64,000 bases of DNA. It comes from Septoria linicola. Its lineage: Eukaryota > Ascomycota > Dothideomycetes > Mycosphaerellales > Mycosphaerellaceae. The stretch spans positions 868,001-932,000 of the forward strand of contig CP099429.1 of the NCBI GenBank assembly GCA_024114885.1. The letters run 5' to 3'. This document shows, in pieces, positions 58,858 through 64,000 of the stretch (within the stretch, counting starts at the first letter, position 1; every line of letters starts with the position of its first letter). A program made the translations under genes and the position numbers. A model generated the notes under the pieces. It was not told the DNA's origin and searched no databases. It saw nothing but the letters and a program-made list of their open reading frames with translations.

Positions 58858-61800
58858 TTATGCTCTCCTCGATCGATCCTCAATGCCAGCTTTCAATTCT
58901 TGCAAAGCTTCGTCACCGAGCCATTTCAGACTGTTCCCATCATTCCCTCCTGATTGCGACTTTTCCTTCTCAGCCCACGCGAACAAGGTCCTGAGATTCC
59001 ATAGCTCATTGCTATTGTTACTTCTCACACCATTCGCCAGCACAAGTCTGTCGTCCACGACCGTAGTTCTCTCATCTGTATAGATGGAAGAGTTGACCTC
59101 GGGAGGTAGTAGCAAATCGGCGTCTGCACGATCCAAGCCCTGGAAGGCAGGAAGCGAAAGCACGTCCAACCATGGACCTGAGCCACCATTGCCGAGCGCA
59201 GTACTGGAGCCAACAGGTCTCGAAGCCAAGCTCATGTCAGTCAAAGCAGCCAAAGCAGCAGAGAAGACTGAGTCATGCGCCTCTGTGGCCGGACAGCGTC
59301 TGACACGTACACGCTGATCTTTACGGAAAAAGTCTAGATGCTGCGTATCGCCAGCAAAGTCCAGTGTCACTCGCCAGTACGACGAATCATCTGTTTGCAC
59401 AGTTGAAATGGTGTTCAGCTCAGGCAAGAGACATGGCGCTCGCATATTCTTCACTTCTCCACTCTTCAATATCACCTTCATAGGCATGTGTATTGGTCGC
59501 TGCGTGTCGACATCCTCGACAACGATGCAGCGTGCCTCAGCAGCGAGCACCCACAGGTGCCTGAAAGCTTGCAGATGTACGCGGTTATCATTGACCTCGA
59601 CGGGCCAAATCGGGTGGAAAGCAATCATCAGCGCGGCGATAGCCAGATCGCTTGTACCAAACGTAAAGGTACCGCCTGCGAGGAACAGGATTCCGATCGC
59701 AACATGCGCAGCCATGTGCGAACCGTAGGCTGTGTGAGGGTCGAGACGTGCGTGCATGGGCCGTAGAAAGCGATAGATCTCGAGGTCACCCGTACCTGCC
59801 ATGACGACTGCAGCTGCCACCATGACCACGTCGACACACCTTTCGACAGCTGCCCTTGCAAGTTTGGCATCGTAAGTAAAGGCTCCCCAGCTCATATAGG
59901 TAAACCACTCTACCAGGCTAAGGAGCTCATCTCGGGCAGCAAGGTTGCCTGAGCCTGCGTATTTCAAACCAAGTGCCCAAGCAAGGCCTGCGAGGACGTT
60001 GTAAAAGGGTATGCGGGCACTGTCGTGTGTACGATTCCCTGGATGAACTGACTGCGTTCGACCGCTATAGCACTTGGGAATATTGGCGCCGATCCAGCCC
60101 TTTTCGAAAGTGTACACTCTCGGCCAACTCGTCTTGTGCTTCTCCGTGAGCTCCTCTTGGATGCGACCTGGTTTGAGATTTTTCCGTACTTCAATAGAAT
60201 TCCAGAGGATGATATGCTTGGCCATTGCTCGAAGCATAAGTATGTCTGGCCGAACATGATCGAACTGAGTTTCAGTGTCTGGAATGTTGACTTTTCGCGC
60301 AACGGACTCATCGTTCGACTTCATGTGAATGAGGGCGAGTGCCATGACAGCGCCTGCAGTTGCACGATCAAAGACATGTACAGCGTGGATAGGTCGCGGC
60401 CCAACAGCCATGGCGAGGAGGCGCTCTGAAAGTTGCATGCCATGTAAGCCTCGTAGGTTGTTGCCTTTGCCAAGATTGATCAAACCCAGAGCAAAGCCTG
60501 CAGCAAGGCGATAGCTTTCATCTCGCAACGGATCAGGGCCGGAGTCGGGATCCTCAACCTCCATGTACTCGATCTCCGAGAGCATGACCTCAGACATGCG
60601 GCGATGCTGGGTATTGTAGTATAGGAGGCCCACGCCCAATAAGCCGGCTGTCTGCGTGGCAGGAGCAACATTGACATCAGCTGCCCCAGGAGGTAGCATC
60701 TTTGTGATGTGAACAGAGAGCATTTTCGTGATGAGCGCATCCATAGTACCGATGTAAGAGGCCGAAAGGCCCAGCAAGAGGCCGACAGAAGTCATCGTAT
60801 GTTTCGGCGTAAGATATTTGAACGAAAGCCACTTTGCCACTTGTCGCAAATGACCACTAAGGCCTAGCGCCAGCAGGAGCCCAGCATGGCGATTTGTCAG
60901 GTCATTTGGCTTGTTGAAGGCGATCCACGAAGTATCGATGCCCTTGACATGTTTAGAGATGCGCAAGCCGGAAGATACTCCAGCATGGAAGTATGCCCAG
61001 TTGACCTTCTCTTCAGTCAAACCACTTCGATCAGCTGTCAAGGTGTGACCCATTGGTTGCATCAGGCAAGAAGAATTGAACCCAGCCAGATGATGTCGCT
61101 CAGTCAGCAGTGGTGTCTGACTATCGTAGTGAATCATAGCATCACCGGAGGGCAGCGCAATCATGCGAGTCGTGACGTGTTGCATCACTCTTCGCTGCAT
61201 ATCGAAATGCTTCTGCTCATCCCACTCTTGTTCTTTGGGACACCAGCCAAGTTGTACAGTATTGAAATGCATCAGACTGGTTGCCTCCACCATTCTCCGG
61301 TCCTCGCTAAATATGAGCTGCGAGATCGCATGTCGGCTTGCTTCTTTGGTCTTAGCATGGGTATTGGTGTGTTCGACAGCATTGCAAACAGCAAGCACAT
61401 CGCGAGTGCCGAGACTCGAAGCTGCGAGAGAATGTGGTGGCGACTTCGATCCTCGTCGAGCATCAATGATGAGATCCTTTCTGCCAACAAGACGCAATAG
61501 CGTTTTGTTCCAGGTAGTAGGAGGTTCTCTTTCGCAACGAGCGATAGCCTCCATAATTGGAGCGGCTATTGCCTCCGGTAGCGTCTCAAGCATATCTGTT
61601 GTGAATTGCCTCTCAGCTAACAGTTCGACAGTCATCACTGGGCTCGACGAAAGACCGCGAGTTGAGGCGACAATGCTTATTAGGGCTGTCAGTAGTGGTG
61701 TGAGCGCGTTGGCTGTGGCTCTCGACACTCTGGGGGCTATCACGTCTGTGCCAAGTTGCGCAATGTCGAACAGCGAAGGGTACGCCTCTGGCGACGCTTG

Positions 61801-64000
61801 CTCCAGAGCGTGCTCAAACCATGCATACACACCGATTGGCTGCTGCAAAAAGCTCAACTCTGGTGCAGTAGTGAGTCGTGACTTGATTGTCGCCCAGTTC
61901 TCTTGACTCGCTCCTGCAAGATTGTAGAACCCGCCAGGCGTGAAGCCCCACTCTTCGAGACCTAGCCAAGACCCGAGTTGCGCAATAACGGGCACAAGGC
62001 GTTGCGCAGAGGTGGCTGCCGATGCGAGCGTTGTAAGCGAATGCTCTTCTCGGAACACATGGAGTGCGAGCAGCAGTCTGACAACCGTCGATACGGTTGA
62101 CGGATCCGACTGTCTCGCGCTCGATCCACCGGTGGAGCATAGTTCATCGGCCAGCACCGCGGCCGTCACTAGCATTTGATCTTTCCCGGGGTCCTGGCTG
62201 CGTGGTGACAGTGAGCTTGAGGTGATCGTTACCGGGGACAGCCATGACCACGGAGTCGATGATCCTAAACTCTGCTGAGGCGAGTTTGCCGGACTGGTAA
62301 AGCCAGAGCGTCTCCTCGATGCTGTTTTTCCTGATGCAACCTTGGCGAGATTGATCGTTGCTCGACCTTTGCTGTCCAGTATTCCGATGACAAATGTGAA
62401 CATAGTTGCCACAAATCCCACGAATTCTTCACCGCCACCAGTACTCTCCAGCTTGTCTGGGTGCTGCTTGAGCCATGCATGAGCTATGCACCAAGTCTTC
62501 CGGACTGTGCGCGCCTGCTGCTTTGATAGCATGACCTCGCATAGGGTCAACAGCCTGTCTATGACCGGATCCGTCGGTTTCAGGCGAATTCGTCGCCGGT
62601 GATATATGCCGCCTGCATCAACCACATCGAAAGTACCTGCACCGCCCACATGCACAAGCCTCAACGGCGCTTGAGGGGGCGACAGTGTCCGATTCCTGCC
62701 GACATCTTTCGATTCGTGGGCTTGCTGAGTCAAACTGAGAGCATTGTATGCCCTGTATGGCGCATCGACCAGTAATGGGCATGGAAACTGTTCGTCGAGA
62801 GAGAACCGAACTCCTCTGCCTGCAAATAAGACCGCACGTAGCCCATCATCACTAAGCTTTACCATATCCTCGCATGAGTCTAATTTGTTCTCGCCAGTAC
62901 ACAGTGGTACAGCGACTACAGGCGAGCCAGGCAAACTAGGGTGAAGCGGGCGATATTTGACCCTCATTGCAAGATACTGAACCTCATTGCTCTGTCGATC
63001 ATGCAGGTACACCCGAAGTCTAGGTTCCTCTGGCTCATTCACGGCAGCTGGCTCGGAAAGAGTAGTGATCTTATAACGGTCGGTGGCGTGAGCTGTCTCG
63101 TCTTTTGTAGAGGTATGAAGCCCAACTGCGAATGAATGCAGCTTACGAACAACGACTTCGTGCTTGAAACCTTCTTCAGCACTTCCAAAGACAGTGTCGA
63201 AGCCGGAAACATCGTACGTATTGCGAATGTGCTGGAGAACTCCTTCAAGACTGTCTTCGGGATCAAACTCGATAGTTGAGTCAAGGTCCATGCTGTCATC
63301 ATCGACGCCAAGGCTTTGGCTAAGCACATTGCCTGGAGTGGAGCCTCGACTCTTTCTGTGGCTCAGAGATCGTCTTCCTGTCTGCTGTCCGCCAAACGAA
63401 GTATGACGCCGTCCTGCGGTCCCTGCAAAGCTCGCTCCCACAGTAGTCTGGCTGGCACGAACATCTGCGTTCATGCTGCTGACTCTACGATTGCCTTCGC
63501 GGGCTACTTGCTGAGAACCTGCAGCTCGATAGTCTGGGTCCATCTGAGCCGCCATGTTTGCTTCCTCTTCTTGCTTGGTAGGCTTTCGTGATGTGGGATT
63601 GCCGTGCGGTCCCATCGTATCTGGTTGGAGCGTGTTACCAAAGCTGTCCCTCGGACCCTCGCGGCGTCTCACAACTGGAGTTGCAGTTCCCGTGGCAGCA
63701 CTTGCGCTGAGGAATGAACTCCGCCGGCGGGCTTTGGCAGTCTTTTGTTCTGTGCGTAGTTTGAGCAGTGTTCTGAGAGATTTCTCATTGATGTACCAGG
63801 CGTGCCAGATGGATATGGCATTCATATCAGTATTGAAGGTCACGAGTAGAGTCAGTGGACTGCTACTTGACGCTCGATACCCGGCCAACTCATCGCGCGT
63901 GGAGACGTAGATGACCTTCTCAGTGGGCTCCAGTCCTTCGAATTCCACATTGAGGCTGGACTGTTTGCTCGAACGCACTGGTCGGTGTTGCTGTATCGAG
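58858..64000 (-). CDS. APC1: Anaphase-promoting complex subunit 1 (APC1/BimE/Cut4), 5' end outside window
   Basis: The largest scaffold subunit of the APC/C ubiquitin ligase, which drives mitotic exit. At least 1,713 codons are open with no intron seen, and the frame runs off the window edge, so the N-terminus is missing. The visible N-terminal part has WD40-like strands and a long Ser/Arg-rich loop (SRKPTKQEEE, RRHTSFGG, RRSLSHRKS), a usual site of mitotic phosphorylation. The centre and C-terminal half carry proteasome/cyclosome repeats (LLLALGLSGHLRQ, VGLLLGLSASYIGTMDA, GLLGVGLLYYNTQHRRMSE, AAGFALGLINLGKGN). The C-terminal signature region reads AAHVAIGILFLAGGTFTFG and ALMIAFHPIWPV. Family size is about 2,000 residues. 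Confidence 0.95.
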   Translation of the reverse strand, partial: SIQQHRPVRSSKQSSLNVEFEGLEPTEKVIYVSTRDELAGYRASSSSPLTLLVTFNTDMNAISIWHAWYINEKSLRTLLKLRTEQKTAKARRRSSFLSASAATGTATPVVRRREGPRDSFGNTLQPDTMGPHGNPTSRKPTKQEEEANMAAQMDPDYRAAGSQQVAREGNRRVSSMNADVRASQTTVGASFAGTAGRRHTSFGGQQTGRRSLSHRKSRGSTPGNVLSQSLGVDDDSMDLDSTIEFDPEDSLEGVLQHIRNTYDVSGFDTVFGSAEEGFKHEVVVRKLHSFAVGLHTSTKDETAHATDRYKITTLSEPAAVNEPEEPRLRVYLHDRQSNEVQYLAMRVKYRPLHPSLPGSPVVAVPLCTGENKLDSCEDMVKLSDDGLRAVLFAGRGVRFSLDEQFPCPLLVDAPYRAYNALSLTQQAHESKDVGRNRTLSPPQAPLRLVHVGGAGTFDVVDAGGIYHRRRIRLKPTDPVIDRLLTLCEVMLSKQQARTVRKTWCIAHAWLKQHPDKLESTGGGEEFVGFVATMFTFVIGILDSKGRATINLAKVASGKTASRRRSGFTSPANSPQQSLGSSTPWSWLSPVTITSSSLSPRSQDPGKDQMLVTAAVLADELCSTGGSSARQSDPSTVSTVVRLLLALHVFREEHSLTTLASAATSAQRLVPVIAQLGSWLGLEEWGFTPGGFYNLAGASQENWATIKSRLTTAPELSFLQQPIGVYAWFEHALEQASPEAYPSLFDIAQLGTDVIAPRVSRATANALTPLLTALISIVASTRGLSSSPVMTVELLAERQFTTDMLETLPEAIAAPIMEAIARCEREPPTTWNKTLLRLVGRKDLIIDARRGSKSPPHSLAASSLGTRDVLAVCNAVEHTNTHAKTKEASRHAISQLIFSEDRRMVEATSLMHFNTVQLGWCPKEQEWDEQKHFDMQRRVMQHVTTRMIALPSGDAMIHYDSQTPLLTERHHLAGFNSSCLMQPMGHTLTADRSGLTEEKVNWAYFHAGVSSGLRISKHVKGIDTSWIAFNKPNDLTNRHAGLLLALGLSGHLRQVAKWLSFKYLTPKHTMTSVGLLLGLSASYIGTMDALITKMLSVHITKMLPPGAADVNVAPATQTAGLLGVGLLYYNTQHRRMSEVMLSEIEYMEVEDPDSGPDPLRDESYRLAAGFALGLINLGKGNNLRGLHGMQLSERLLAMAVGPRPIHAVHVFDRATAGAVMALALIHMKSNDESVARKVNIPDTETQFDHVRPDILMLRAMAKHIILWNSIEVRKNLKPGRIQEELTEKHKTSWPRVYTFEKGWIGANIPKCYSGRTQSVHPGNRTHDSARIPFYNVLAGLAWALGLKYAGSGNLAARDELLSLVEWFTYMSWGAFTYDAKLARAAVERCVDVVMVAAAVVMAGTGDLEIYRFLRPMHARLDPHTAYGSHMAAHVAIGILFLAGGTFTFGTSDLAIAALMIAFHPIWPVEVNDNRVHLQAFRHLWVLAAEARCIVVEDVDTQRPIHMPMKVILKSGEVKNMRAPCLLPELNTISTVQTDDSSYWRVTLDFAGDTQHLDFFRKDQRVRVRRCPATEAHDSVFSAALAALTDMSLASRPVGSSTALGNGGSGPWLDVLSLPAFQGLDRADADLLLPPEVNSSIYTDERTTVVDDRLVLANGVRSNNSNELWNLRTLFAWAEKEKSQSGGNDGNSLKWLGDEALQELKAGIEDRSRRA

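Noticed and set aside
1..64000. CRISPR arrays, tRNA or rRNA genes
   Set aside because: No regular direct-repeat/spacer array, tRNA-like A/B boxes or rRNA sequence was recognised by eye; the repeats seen are transposon-derived or coding. A tRNA search program would be needed to exclude degenerate copies.

Overview
This window looks like filamentous ascomycete (Pezizomycotina) DNA. The evidence is short spliceosomal introns (47-154 bp, most 50-66 bp), CFEM cell-wall proteins, an Argonaute and an APC1, and large transposon islands carrying the C-to-T / G-to-A signature of repeat-induced point mutation (RIP). A Dothideomycete is plausible, but that is inference.

Bases 1 to about 32,400 form a RIP-mutated nest of retroelements with no intact host gene. 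Two Ty3/gypsy copies lie in tandem on the minus strand. Copy A (from 1 to about 19.8 kb, read around the insertions) is interrupted by two complete Ty1/copia elements, also on the minus strand: 5666-11964 and 12425-18723. Both copia elements are 6,299 bp, with 278-bp LTRs, 5-bp target duplications and a primer site matching the anticodon arm of initiator-Met tRNA. Copy B occupies 23127-31320 and abuts the 3' part of a pogo/Fot1-type transposase remnant (31321 to about 32400).

Composition becomes normal at about 32.4 kb. A spliced PHO84-type phosphate transporter (minus) follows, then about 6.7 kb with no gene I can defend. Next come an Argonaute with an intact slicer tetrad (plus) and an MDR-type oxidoreductase (minus).

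A divergent ribosome-biogenesis pair follows: RNA polymerase I subunit RPA34 (minus) and the polynucleotide kinase GRC3 (plus). Their short shared promoter is split by a 1,514-bp transposon with 48-bp perfect inverted ends and a RIP-mutated interior.

Downstream on the minus strand are a BTB/POZ gene that appears frameshifted, an unrecognised open frame, an eight-exon secreted protein with four tandem CFEM domains and a DUF6923-like C-terminus, and the APC1 subunit of the anaphase-promoting complex, whose 5' end lies beyond base 64,000.

The most notable points are the two-stage transposon history with different dinucleotide signatures, the transposon inside the RPA34/GRC3 promoter (with an in-frame ATG in transposon sequence upstream of GRC3), the CFEM repeat in which one 243-bp exon equals one 81-residue repeat, and a coding-like frame antisense to gypsy at 22.1-23.1 kb.
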